Of a DNA stretch of 64,000 nt, positions 23,573-34,300 are shown one piece after another. The DNA comes from Paragorgia papillata (Eukaryota; Cnidaria; Anthozoa; Scleralcyonacea; Coralliidae). Below the pieces are notes generated by a model. The model ran no database searches, was not told the DNA's origin, and saw only the letters and a list, made by a program, of their open reading frames with translations. The stretch is taken from NCBI GenBank assembly GCA_035771165.1, contig JAWNZC010000234.1, positions 940,001-1,004,000 on the forward strand, in the 5' to 3' direction. The stretch's first letter is position 1; every line of letters begins with the position of its first letter. The position numbers and the translations under genes are program-made.

Positions 23573-23737
23573 TTGCTCCTCCTCCTCCTCCTCCTCCTCT
23601 TTCTCCTCCTCCTCCTCCTCCTCCTCTTTCTCCTCCTCCTCCTCCTCTTTCTCCTCATCCCCCTCCTCTTTCTCCTCCTCCTCCTCCTCCTCCTTCTCCT
23701 CCTCCTCCTTCTCCTCCTCCTCTTCCTCTCCCTCTTA
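23573..23737. repeat. (TCC)n polypyrimidine array, right arm
   Basis: Counterpart of the array at 20980-21162; its unit pattern differs in detail, as expected of a fast-changing microsatellite. Confidence 0.95.
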
Positions 23738-23791
23738 AAATATGTGTTTTGGTAGCGTTTTCCTCATTTAGACACTGACTGTCAAATAGAG

Positions 23792-24109
23792 ATGTTGATC
23801 AAAAAGCACAAACCGTTTCTTGAACTTTTATGTACAAGTCAACCTATTCAACAGCGAGGTCTGTTGGAGACTGCTAGCCCTGAGCAAATTAGATGCATTT
23901 GTGATTGTATGTTGAACTTTTGGTCAACGCAATATCAATTATCACCTGCTTTGCTTGAAGTCGTTAGGCCTTTTAGCGACGACATATCAACTTTGGCTAG
24001 TCCCCGAAGTAGTTTTATGAGATAAAAAGAGATACTGGTTCAAAAAGGTGAAGGATTTCTTGATGTCCTACTTGGTCCAGTTTTAGAAGGACTCGCAGAA
24101 CTAATATAA
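23792..24109 (+). pseudogene. Small Polinton-associated protein, right copy
   Basis: Same reading as the left copy (MLIKKHKPFLELL; PEQIRCICDCMLNFW) and the same in-frame TAA after SSFMR at 24023-24025. Family-like sequence then continues in frame to a second TAA at 24107-24109. There are a few substitutions relative to the left copy. Confidence 0.55.
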
Positions 24110-24128
24110 ATTAAAAAGAAAGATATTT

Positions 24129-24837
24129 TTGAAAGACCATCATTCGAACCCTGAACACTATGGGAGAAGGTTACATGACGATTTTCGTGTTAAAGAAATA
24201 CTGTCACATTTTGACTACGGAGTCGATGAAGCGAACGCGTCCTCTTTGTTGAATAGTTTACTCGCATCCTATGTCAACTTAACATGGAATCCCAAAGGAG
24301 AAATTGTGTATCAAGGAAGAACTATACCAAACATGCACAAAAATAGCCGAATTGGTAGAATACTGTGTATCACCTTACTTCTCAGGAATTCCCGAACCAG
24401 CTGGTTTAAACGTATTTGTAAAAGGACTCGCCGACATTAACATTGACAAAAACCTTATCGAAAATGTTCGAGTGCAAACAATGTTGGCGCAGGCAGAAGA
24501 AGAAACAGAATCAGAGAGCGAAAACGAAGAAACTTCCTCCGAAGAAGATTTAGAAAACGATAAGGATTACACCGAAATAGAATCAGAAAATTCTATAATT
24601 GACGAACCTGTTGATTGCAAACCTTGTCAGAATCCTGTTAATTTTACACATGTAATTGAGTGTCCTAAGTGTTTGTGGAAATATTTTAACAAATGCGTTA
24701 ATCGAAGTCTGATATGTAATGTTTGTGGTACAGAATTCAAGGCTCATGATCCATGCCTTCGGATTATAAGATGTACTGTATACCCATATGCTAGTGTTAC
24801 CGATAGATCACTAAATAATCAAGATTTTTTTGTGTGA
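24129..24837 (+). pseudogene. Polinton-associated protein with zinc ribbon, right copy
   Basis: The start region has lost one A relative to the left copy (near 24168), so the open frame begins upstream as MKDHHSNPEHYG. It then reads RLHDDFRVKEIL and LTWNPKGEIVYQGR. The frame change near 24340 seen in the left copy is shared. The second part keeps all four cysteine pairs (CKPC, CPKC, CNVC and a following C) and ends at the stop at 24835-24837. The acidic stretch is conserved. Confidence 0.6.
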
Positions 24838-25783
24838 GGATATATTCCTCAATAAAATATTTTAAATTCTGTATTACATGTACGCGTGTTGCTAATGACT
24901 CTCTTGACTAGACTTGCCCAAGCGCTTAATCCTCTTAATGACCCCTAATGAGTTTCTGTTTTGTCTCCTGCACGTGCACTGAGGATAAATATGCAAATAT
25001 CACACTTAGTAACAGAAAGCGTAGCAACGCTTTCAAAGTAATAAATCGCTTTGCCTTTAGTAAATCGTTCTTTACATGACTTCTCGAAGCGATTCCTCAT
25101 CTAAAATATATCTTAAGTTCTTCTTACGATATCTTGACTTGCTTTATAAACGAAAGTTTAGTTAGCAATGATTCTAGGATGTCTTACTCTGGTTTGAATA
25201 TTTAGGTTCTAACTTTAATATAATATTCATGATATGTTATTAAGTAGAACTACCTCAAGTTATCTCTGCCAATTCAGACATTTAGATTGCTCCAATCTCT
25301 CTATACTCACACAGATGAGGTTTCAGATAAAAAATATAAAGTGTCTCTATCAATTTCTCTCTCGTTCCTTGTAAAGAACGTCTATTTCGTTAAAGCTTAC
25401 TGTACGCATGCTCTTTTTACCTACGTGTCCCACAAGTGTTGACTGACAGTGGGGTAAAGTGTATAAATGAAAAGGTAATTACTAATACTTATAAGGAAGA
25501 AAGTGGAATACCTTTTGATATTGACGTAACTTCGGAAATTAGTCGGAGATCTATCGGTTATGACGTATTACACGGGGGGTTGAGTAAAAGCTAGGGTTTG
25601 GGGGTTGGATAAAAGTTAGGGTTTAAAGGGTCCCAAAGGAGCCTGAGAAATAATTAAGCATAAATAATGAGATTAGGGTTAGTGACGTAACGCGCCGCTA
25701 TAAAATGAATACTAATGAGATGAAGGGCGACATACCGTTTGCATACTAATTACTTCCGCCGCCAGATGGGGGGTATTACTACT

Positions 25784-25789
25784 CGTAAG
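25784..25789 (+). repeat. 6-bp target-site duplication, right
   Basis: CGTAAG, identical to 18903-18908. Confidence 0.85.
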
Positions 25790-26562
25790 TTTACATTTTT
25801 ATTTATACAATATTTTGATTAAGCTATTGGTGCAAAAGCTATATAGGTTATCGAGAGAGCTTTCGTCATTTTACAATTTTATTTAACAAAAAGAGCAAGC
25901 GGACAAGATAACAAGAAAGCGCGAAGATGGACCAATGCAATTAATTAGTAAAACGATGCGAATGAATTATAAAATTTTGGACACTTAATACAAACTGCAT
26001 ATTAACGTGAAAAGGAACATCAAATGGCAAACCATTTAGGAGCCAAAAAAGACGAGTCCGTTTCGAAGCATTAGACCATCTTGCACCAATGAAATGAGCA
26101 GCATAGGTAAGCAAGTCTACACAAGGAGCAGCATATCGGTCACATTGAAAAACAAAAATGAGCGCAGTTTCCTTCGAAATACCACACGCACAAGAAGGGG
26201 AAGATACACAATTCTTTAAAAACAAATCGTAATTTAAAGTTCTATTTGCTAATCACCGATGTAATATAAAGAATTACAATATCTCGCCTTCTAGAAACGT
26301 GTATCTTGAAGCTGTTTAAATGCGAGCAAGAATAAATGTTACTAGGTAAATCGTTCCAAAGCTTAACAGAAGAAATCAAAATTGACTTTTTAAAGTGTTT
26401 AGTTCGAGCGTAAGGTACAACCAGGTTGTCATTTTCTCGTAAACTGTAATTAGTTCTGGAACTAATTGTATCAGGACACAATTCTAGCAAATAAGGAGGA
26501 GCTAAGTTATTAACAATTTTGTACATGATAAAGAATTTATGATCACTACGCCTATTTTTCAA
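25790..26562 (-). pseudogene. LINE 3' end (reverse transcriptase C-terminal region)
   Basis: The minus strand reads a typical LINE C-terminal block: MYKIVNNLAPPYLLELCP, SLRENDNLVVPYARTKHFKK and SSVKLWNDLPS. After a short gap comes a second block with a CxC...C pattern (CVSSPSCACGISKETA, FVFQCDRYAAP). The catalytic RT core is absent, so the copy is 5' truncated, in part because the MITE at 26564 abuts it. An A-rich 3' end with AATAAA words runs to the Polinton target duplication. Confidence 0.65.
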
Positions 26563-26563
26563 A

Positions 26564-27180
26564 GTGGTTCATGCGGTTTCTTTAAGAGGACTTTCTCTAT
26601 GGGTTCCCTTTAGTGATCCACTTTATTTCAAAAACGAATTCGGTGACCCCCAACTTTTTTGCATTAAAACATTTCTTTAAGTTTAAGTAATCAATAGGCG
26701 GATTTAAAAAAAAATCTGTAGAGTTTTTTTTTCAAAAATAGAAAATGATGGGGGTTTTTTTCGGTAAAAACTTTGTTGATTACTTAAACTAAAAGAAATA
26801 TTTTAATACAAAAAATACTTGGGGCTCACAGAAAATTTGACCATTTTGAAATCTCACTGTTGTCACAGTAACAGATAAACAGTTTATTTATTTACAGTAT
26901 TTAATTTCCTGGGGCCAGTTGTATAAAACTTTTAACAAGAGTCGATAGTTTAACTATTTATCGCGTAGTGAAGTAATAGTTAACTTCTCAGTTGCTGGTC
27001 CTGATTGGCTAGAAATATGCTCCAGCTGCAGTTAAAGTTAACTAGCTTTATATACAACCGGCCCCGGAACGTTATTCTATGCATAACGTCAGTTTCACTC
27101 TTTTCCAAGATATTTATGGGCACTTTCTAAAGTTTAAACTTGCATTTCCCCCACTTTTCAAGAAACCGTAGAGAGGCACC
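26564..27180. mobile_element. TTAA-flanked fold-back MITE (piggyBac-like), copy 1
   Basis: Right end GAGAGGCACC is followed by TTAA; the left end is decayed (GTGGTTCATGCGG). The interior shares the characteristic long inverted arms with the copies at 29618 and 56204 (TTCGGTGACCCCCAAC; AAGTAATCAATAGGCGGATTT). It is the most divergent of the three and has a smaller MITE inserted in it. Confidence 0.65.
26912..27065. mobile_element. 154-bp MITE (GGGGCCAGTTGTATAAA ends), copy 1
   Basis: Ends GGGGCCAGTTGTATAAA and the near inverse TATACAACCGGCCCC. It is nested within the TTAA-flanked MITE. A second copy is at 48358-48507. Confidence 0.75.
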
Positions 27181-27184
27181 TTAA

Positions 27185-27905
27185 ACTACTTTGAAAATTG
27201 AGTAAACAGCGGTCTAAGCAATCTAAGAGCTTTAAGTACCTCGCGTGACTATTAGCTTCCCATCCAGTCTTTTCACTGTCCGTGGTTGTACTTAGCTGAT
27301 AATTAGTTACTTCGTCATCTGTTTAGAAAAGATATTTTCGAAGATCTTCTAGCTGGTAGGAATAAAATGAGAAGTTAATTATCTAGTAAATCATAAAGAC
27401 CATTTTGATGTAATGAAATTACTTTATAGCGATTTATCTAAGTTATAAAAATACTTTTGAAAAATACTCTTTGTGTTTTCTAATTCCGCGTGGGCGTTTC
27501 TGTCCTCAATAATTATTGAATGATTAAATATGTTAGTTGTTTAATACTTAGCCATGCTATTTATCAATTCCAGTAGCTTTTCCGATGCATTGGAAAAGAG
27601 AATATAGATCTTCATGTAAATTTGCCTCAATACTTTATTTTTCCGGTCTTCTCGGAATCCAATCCAATTATTATTTCTTTCTTTGTTTTCGAAATAATGC
27701 ATTTCGACATTTTCATGACATTTTATAATAATAAGTCAATTTATTAATTTTTGACGGGCGTAAATGAGATTCTACTCATTAACATATTTGGGAAATAGAA
27801 GATTGATAACATAAAACGTTTACTATATGCGTTCAGATTTCTTTATATTGTTAACTAATATATGATTATGTAAACTCGACATTCTATCTTCTTCAGAAGG
27901 AAAAG
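27185..27905 (+). promoter_or_regulatory. Upstream region of the lectin-like gene
   Basis: AT-rich, with no coding signal and no clear TATA box in a fixed position. A polypyrimidine tract and AG (CTATCTTCTTCAG, ending 27896) lie nine bases before the start codon. An upstream non-coding exon could therefore be spliced onto 27897. The transcription start cannot be placed from sequence alone. Confidence 0.35.
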
Positions 27906-27960
27906 ATGTGGCGTTGTTCTTTAATCCCGCTCCTTATTGCTGTTTTCCGATCAGTTAACG
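27906..27960 (+). CDS. Exon 1: signal peptide
   Basis: Encodes MWRCSLIPLLIAVFRSVN plus the first base of a Gly codon: a positively charged start, a hydrophobic core and small residues before a likely cut. The donor GTAAGA follows at 27961, giving phase 1, matched by exon 2. This Met is chosen because it is the only one giving a secretory leader in phase with exon 2. Confidence 0.75.
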
Positions 27961-28083
27961 GTAAGAAACCATTGATTTTATCTAATCTAAACGTTATTTA
28001 CTTATTTATGTTCAGTGTAGGTAAAAAGAGTGGCTAGTTTATACTTATTGTTATATGTATACATGGATTATTTGTTTATTCAG

Positions 28084-28451
28084 GAACAGCAGTTCAGCAA
28101 GACTTTGGCAAAGCGAGGATTAGTGAAAGTGTTCCAGATGGATTTTATTGCGGACAAGTTTCTTTCTCCACACCATTTCAAAATGGTAGTACAGTCAAAG
28201 TGTTTCCTTCTTTGAGCCACGAAAATCATCCAGACATCGTCAACGATGCTTCGATTGTCATGGTGACTGACGTCGACCAAAACGCATTCACTGCCTGTGT
28301 AATGGAACCAATTCAACCGGTCGGAGAAGTTACCCTAAACTGGTTTGCCTTTAGTGATCACGGTACTCTACCTCAGGGTACACAGACTGGAAGTGTTTGG
28401 TACAACATGTTCACAAGTGGATCTTCTTGCACTGTCGTCAACTTTGCTAGT
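28084..28451 (+). CDS. Exon 2: lectin-like module 1
   Basis: Acceptor TTATTCAG ends at 28083; donor GTAAGT starts at 28452. The 368 bases read GTAVQQDFGKARISESVPDG to TVVNFAS. Recognisable module residues are YCGQVSFSTPF, SIVMVTDVDQNAFTACV and LNWFAFSDHG. Cysteines near each end may bridge. Ends in phase 0. Confidence 0.8.
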
Positions 28452-28514
28452 GTAAGTTACGATTTTCATATTTTGTAATCAAACATTACATTATACTGAG
28501 CTCTTTCATCAGAC

Positions 28515-29360
28515 TTGGCAATATACACTCTACACTCTATATTCTACACTCTACACTCTATATTCTACACTCTACACTCTAAACTCTACACTCTACACTC
28601 TACACTCTACACTCTTCACTCTACACTCTACACTCTACACTCTACACTCTACACTCTACACTCTACACTCTACACTCTACACTCTACACTCTACACTCTA
28701 CACTCTACACTCTACACTCTACACACTACACTCTTTGCACTCTACGCGCTCTACGCGCTCTACGCGCTCTACGCGCTCTACACTCTACACTTACAGTACT
28801 CTGTACTCAACAGTACTCTATACCCTACAGTACTCTATGCTCTCTATATACTCTATGCTCTATGCTATACTCCATACTCCGTACTCCATACTCCATACTC
28901 CATACTCCATACTCCAATACTCCATACTCCATACTCCATACTCCATACTCCATACTCCAATACTCCATAGTCTATACTCTATTGTCTTTACTATTTAATC
29001 TTTTACTCTTTTACTCTGTGCGCTCTGCGCTCGGCGCTCGGCGCTCGGTGCTCGGTGCTCGGTACTCGGTACTATGTACTCGGTACACGGTACTCGGTAC
29101 TTTGTACTCTCTGCTCCCTGGTCTATTCTCTCTGTTCTTTTCTCTCTGCTCTCTGTTCTCTGCCCTCTGTTCTGTTCTCTCTGCTCTATACCCCATTCCC
29201 CATACTCCATTACCCACACCCCATACCCAACAACTTATACTCCATACTCCATACCCCAGATACTACACTATATCCTCTATACTCCATACTGAATACTTCT
29301 TACTCCACACACCAAACTCTACACTCTAAACTCTACACTCTACACTCTACACTCTATTCT
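28515..29360 (+). repeat. Heptamer (CTCTACA)n and derived short tandem arrays
   Basis: About 850 bases of degenerate 7-mers in intron 2. First are CTCTACA units, then CTCTACG units with GCG, then CTCCATA units, then GCTCGGT-like and CTCTGCT-like blocks, and finally CTCTACA again. The plus strand is almost free of G in the first part. Long open frames through it are an artefact of a 7-mer without stops. Confidence 0.9.
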
Positions 29361-29432
29361 TTTTCGCAACTACTCGTGTTGGTATCATCAAGTTATTTTA
29401 CATATTTTAATTAATCACTCTACATTTTTTAG

Positions 29433-29597
29433 TCGTTCTCTAAAGCACCAAAAATTCTTCTCAGCGTTCGTCAAGTTGGAAATACTGTACGCAAGGATGG
29501 GATGTCATCTTGGGTAGAAGATGTGACCAAAAACCAGTTTAGAGTTTGTCTTCGAGAAATGATTAGCTTTTCTGGACTCCACAAAAATCTACATGTG
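29433..29597 (+). CDS. Exon 3: lectin-like module 2, first part
   Basis: Fifty-five codons from SFSKAPKILLSV to LHKNLHV, with the conserved SSWVEDVTKNQFRVCLRE. Acceptor is TTTTTTAG and donor GTATGA at 29598; phase 0 on both sides. Confidence 0.85.
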
Positions 29598-29617
29598 GTA
29601 TGATATTTATGGCTTAA

Positions 29618-30180
29618 GGTGGCTCCATACAGTTTCTTGAAAAATGGAAAATACAAGTTTGGGAGTCCAAAAGACGTGATTAAACAATTCGGAATTTAAT
29701 TCGATAAACTAATTTAATTCGAAAAAAACTTTGGTGACCCCCAATTTTTTTTTCATTAAAACTTTCCTTGAAGTATGAGTAATCAATAGCCCGATTTAGA
29801 AAAAATTCTGTAGAACGAAATTTAAAAAAAATTAACAAACATGATTTTCCCCAAAAAAAAATTATTCCTTCTACAGAATTTTTTTTAAATCGGCATATTG
29901 ATTACTCATACTTCAAGAAAAGTTTTAATGAAAAAAAAATTGGGGGCCACCAAAGTTTTTTTCGAATTAAATTACTTTGAAGGGTAATTGGCAGCCATTT
30001 TGGAACGTCATTGTTGCCATAGCAACAACTGTTGGTAGTTATTTGGTAACAGTTTTTGATTGTCAGACTGTTTAATTATGTATAACATTTAGTTTTATTC
30101 TTTTTACGAATTGTTTATGTACGTGTTTTGGACTCTCAAACTTGTATTTTCCATTTTTCAAGAAACTGTATCGAGCCACC
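29618..30180. mobile_element. TTAA-flanked fold-back MITE (piggyBac-like), copy 2
   Basis: Ends GGTGGCTCCATACAG and the inverse CTGTATCGAGCCACC, each bordered by TTAA (29614-29617, 30181-30184), the piggyBac target duplication. Almost the whole element is two inverted arms. It begins 20 bases past the end of exon 3, just beyond the splice donor. Confidence 0.85.
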
Positions 30181-31019
30181 TTAAAGCACCCGCGTGAGTG
30201 TTTTATCGGGATTTGCATCCACGAGTTCACAACAACGAACGAGAAATTGAATACTGCTCGAGGCGAAGCCGAGTGCAGTATTTAATTTCGAGTTCCTTGT
30301 TGGTGAACAAGTAAATGTAAATCCCGATAACACACGAACTAAAAGTGATTTAAACATTTTAATATTCAATTTAAGTACACTAGATATGAAATGTGATACG
30401 CTTGCGAAACGAGTGACAATCTGAACATTTACAAGGTATCCTTGTTTAAATTTCCTCGCTTAAGAACCGGTCTCTTATCGAACTGAATATCTGAACTGAT
30501 AATTTACCTTAAGAAATTGTGATATCTTTAGCTGTTCAATGTTTTGTATTCCGCTGTATAACTTCGCCATTTAAAAAAGTTGGCAACCGTGCTTTATTAT
30601 TATCCATGTGTTATTAAATTTATTGCACGAGTAATAACGCATGGCTGAGCATTGCCATGGCAAAACATGGTGTCACGTAATGCAAATTATCTAATGAGAA
30701 CTTACAAAATACACCAGTATAGGAAGATTGAGTATTGAATGTCCTTATTACATGCAGTAAGCTGTGAACAAAGTAATCTTATGAAGTAAATTTTTTTGTT
30801 AATATTGCCAAGAAATTTACCTGCAGGCGGAAAACGTAATCTCATTTTAAATATTAGTGCCGAGCACACAACACGAATAAAAGCCTTCAAACGCAACGAA
30901 TCAATCAAGCACTTTAGATTAAAGATTTTGTTTTTATATCCTTGTGTTTGATCACTTTTATTGGTATTTTTTGCTGGGCACTAATATTTATAATAAGATG
31001 TTGTTAATATTATTTTCAG

Positions 31020-31130
31020 GAATGGGTAGCTTTGGCAAACGCCTTCAGTGTTAACATGACAGATCTCAGTTCAATATTTTTTCTTAATGATGTTCAACCT
31101 TCTTGGGAAAACAATTTCGCCTACTGCCAG
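31020..31130 (+). CDS. Exon 4: lectin-like module 2, second part
   Basis: Thirty-seven codons, EWVALANAFSVN to ENNFAYCQ, completing module 2 with the expected W-V-A after exon 3. Acceptor is ATTTTCAG and donor GTAAAG at 31131; phase 0. Confidence 0.8.
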
Positions 31131-31189
31131 GTAAAGAGTGAGTAGTCTAGTGAATTGGTTCTCTGGGTTAATTGCTCACACGATGATAA

Positions 31190-31190
<1 letters not shown>

Positions 31191-31220
<30 letters not shown>
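31191..31220. repeat. (ATT)n microsatellite
   Basis: Ten ATT units just upstream of the exon 5 acceptor. Confidence 0.9.
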
Positions 31221-31229
31221 GTTCTTTAG

Positions 31230-31343
31230 GTTGAAAATTTTACTCAACGTTTTTATGAGCCTCCAATGGTTATTCTTACAGCGAATCGGAGACAAGATTT
31301 AAGTTCGTCTTTAACAGATCAAAACTTAGTTACATGGGTTAAG
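31230..31343 (+). CDS. Exon 5: lectin-like module 3, first part
   Basis: Thirty-eight codons, VENFTQRFYEPPMVILTANR to LVTWVK. Acceptor is TTCTTTAG and donor GTATAT at 31344; phase 0. It breaks after the conserved tryptophan strand, unlike exon 3, which continues through it. Confidence 0.8.
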
Positions 31344-34300
31344 GTATATATTATACTAACTTATATGATAAATAGCGCAAATTAAAGTGAAAATGTGGTT
31401 AAACTGCCAATGTTTTTGGTAACAGAAAACTGAGGTTTCGAGCGGAACCCTTCATCAGAGAGAAATGTAAATATAATGGAAATAATTATTGAAGAAATAG
31501 AAAATGGTCGCCCGTGTATCTATAGCCTGATGCAAACACGAGAGTGAGTTGGGAGAATTCGACAGATTAATGTGATATAACGACTTAAACAGCTCAGGAA
31601 AGTGCAGATGTTAGTCAGTGTTTTTTTACTTATTGACATGCGAAGATTTAGGCTTTAGAAAAAGTTATCAAAAAGCCGAGAACGTTTGGAAAGAATACAC
31701 TTTGTTGATTTAGGGTTTTTAGACAGGACCGAATAAGGGTTGTGCGGGGCACGCGGTATATTTTCAGCGCCGGGCCCCTTGACTCATGCCGCCATCTTGT
31801 TTTTTATTACTAACCCTATATTAGCTGATATATAGTGAGTATAGCTATATATATATATATATTTAGCATATACCTCGCAGGTGAATAGTATTTTCACCCA
31901 ATCTGATTGGTTCCTCTAGCTCGGGATGTCTTGCACTATTCACCTGCTGGCAAAACAAAATGGCGGCCTGTTTAGTTTGTTTACCGAAGTAGAATATTTT
32001 GATGATAAACGAGGCTGATGTAGTAGAATATCAAGTAAAGTCAACAAAATTAAGTAGAAGAGTGTTCACAGGTATGTTTCTTTACAATTTTCTGTTTTGT
32101 TGCAAAAACTATTTTGTGGACAAATATCGAGTACGCCAAGTTGCTAGCGGCCGTTTCTTTTATCAAAATACCGAAAAATATAAGAATGTTAAACTTGTTA
32201 TATTTCCTTTTGGGGTATATACTAAAACAATTACTCGCCTCAATGTCAGAGTAGTGTTGATATTCACTTCCATTTCGGTGAATAATTGTTATTTATTATA
32301 TGACTATTTCCGCGAGCGGTCTGAAACGTGAAATCCAGCAATTTGATTGGTTCCTGAGCGGTCTGGAATCTGCCATTCCAGACCGCTGGGAGAATTTTAT
32401 AAACAAAATGAAAGTCATGTCAGTATACATGCAACAAGAAGGATAATAATTTCAGAACTGCTCATTGTTGAAATATATCGTGCAGGTATGTTGTTAGAAA
32501 ATGTGTTCAGCTTTCATATGTTGTATAGTTTAAGTTTCCATGTTATGTGAAACTTTTTAAAATGTTCAAAATGTGCCTAGCAATGTTCGTAATAATATAA
32601 GCTAATATTTACTTCTCACAAATATTATAGAATTTCAAATGTTTTTTATTCAACTACGTAACGTACAACCTTGAGCGATATGTCAAACAAAAGCAATTGA
32701 AAAATGCAATTTGGGGTAGAAAGTTCAGGATTCTAGTTAAACGGAAAGTACTTTAAAAATGGGAAAACATATGCCATTTTGATTTAGTTCGCAGGAAAGA
32801 TGGTGGCGAATACGAGACTAACACTTTGTCAGGTTTTCACAGAACGTTTACAACACTTGTAGTCATATAATAAACTACTTATTGATCTCGCTTGTTCGGT
32901 CTGTACTAGTTAAATATCGGACCTCCGTTTCCTGCACGTATTTAAACGTCGGTCCGATGTTTCACTAGTACAGACCTCACGCTCGGTCAATAAGTAGTAA
33001 CTAGAAATACATGAACGCAATAAACCCTCGCCCGCTTTTGCATGAATTTTTGTAAATACCCCTGATATTCCTTCCGATTAGAAACACTTGAGCTCTTTTT
33101 TATTGGGGGCCTGGAAATAGGCACTCCTGTTGATCAAAATATAGTTTTAATTCTAGTAGAATATCAATCTCGTTCCCAGAGCCAAATATGCCCGGCCGCG
33201 CGGGCAAATCAAATGGCTCTGGGAAAATCCATTTGAAATACAGGAAAAAGTGTGTATTTTGGGGCATGCGCAGTTGGTATTTTTGTACCCAGACCCACGA
33301 ACACCTTCAACACGGCCGTTCAATATTCTGCAAAATACATTGACATGTTGTGGCTGATTCTGGAATTTAATAGTAACAAATAGCAGTAGAAATGTTGTAA
33401 GAATGTAATCGTGGCTGGTTTGAGATGCGATAAAGTATTACTTGGCAGAAATTTCTGAATAAGAGACTGATAAATGGAAAATAATGCACCAGGCGTGAAA
33501 GTGATCGATGACCAGTTCATGACCTTCTGATGAAACCCAGTTTCAATTCTAGTTTATTCAAACTTATGAACACGAGAATATCGTATTATTGTTCTGAATA
33601 TTATTAGAATATTCGTAGACAGCTACAAGCTAAATTACAACGAAATCTGGAATTTTAAAAACTTATTTCATGTATATATTACTGCTGATGTATATCTTTC
33701 AAATAAAACGTGACCTTCGTGGTATATTTGTCATTTGTTGATTTGCAACATTTAATTTGTTACATGTTTTAATCCACTTGTTTGTGTGTAATCGAAATAA
33801 TCGACACTGTAGCTTTCTGAGGTTTAATCACTTATTAATTCATATTACATCTGTTTATACTGATCTATCTGATTGAAGATTCAAACACCAGTAGCAGAAC
33901 CTCACTATGAACCAGCCATATTTGTACGGCCTGTTTATATTGCCCATTTGAGTATGGCGAAAAAATTCTATGCATAAAAATATAACAAACTGAGAGGTTC
34001 TTCTTTTACTTATTTTTAAGCATTTAAATTACTTAACACCAAAGATGCGAGGTGCAGGTGGCACACCTGCTCACATTTAGCTAATATATGATTTATAATG
34101 ATATTGGATTTTGGTGTCTAGTTCAGTTGTAAAATTTACTAAAGTTTGTGGAGCCCTTCATCAGAGTGAAACCAAGGGCACCACCTTTTTAACTTTATAC
34201 CCAAAACACTGCTTAAATATATCAACTTTACTCTTAAAAACATTACAATTATATGATTACTGGTATATATACTGTAATAAAGCAGCTTCTGGTACAAAAA

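Larger units (their letters stand above)
18909..25783. mobile_element. Fold-back Polinton/adintovirus-like derivative, 6,875 bp
   Basis: The termini are AGTAGTAATACCCCCCATCT and its exact inverse, flanked by a 6-bp duplication. The left arm 18909-21955 and right arm 22782-25783 are inverted copies of each other, about 3 kb each with scattered substitutions and small indels. They surround about 826 bp found once. Autonomous Polintons are usually 15-20 kb and encode polymerase B, integrase, protease and capsid proteins. None of those is present. Only the packaging-ATPase gene and two uncharacterised genes that commonly accompany it are found. The simplest reading is a non-autonomous derivative that integrated as a palindrome. 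Confidence 0.85.
22782..25783 (+). repeat. Right inverted arm of the Polinton derivative
   Basis: Inverted copy of 18909-21955 with the same gene order. Small indels and substitutions distinguish the arms, so they are not under perfect gene conversion. Confidence 0.85.

Noticed and set aside
28515..29414. Several 70-155 codon frames with LYTLHS-type repeats
   Set aside because: A heptamer array without stop words stays open in several frames; it lies within intron 2.
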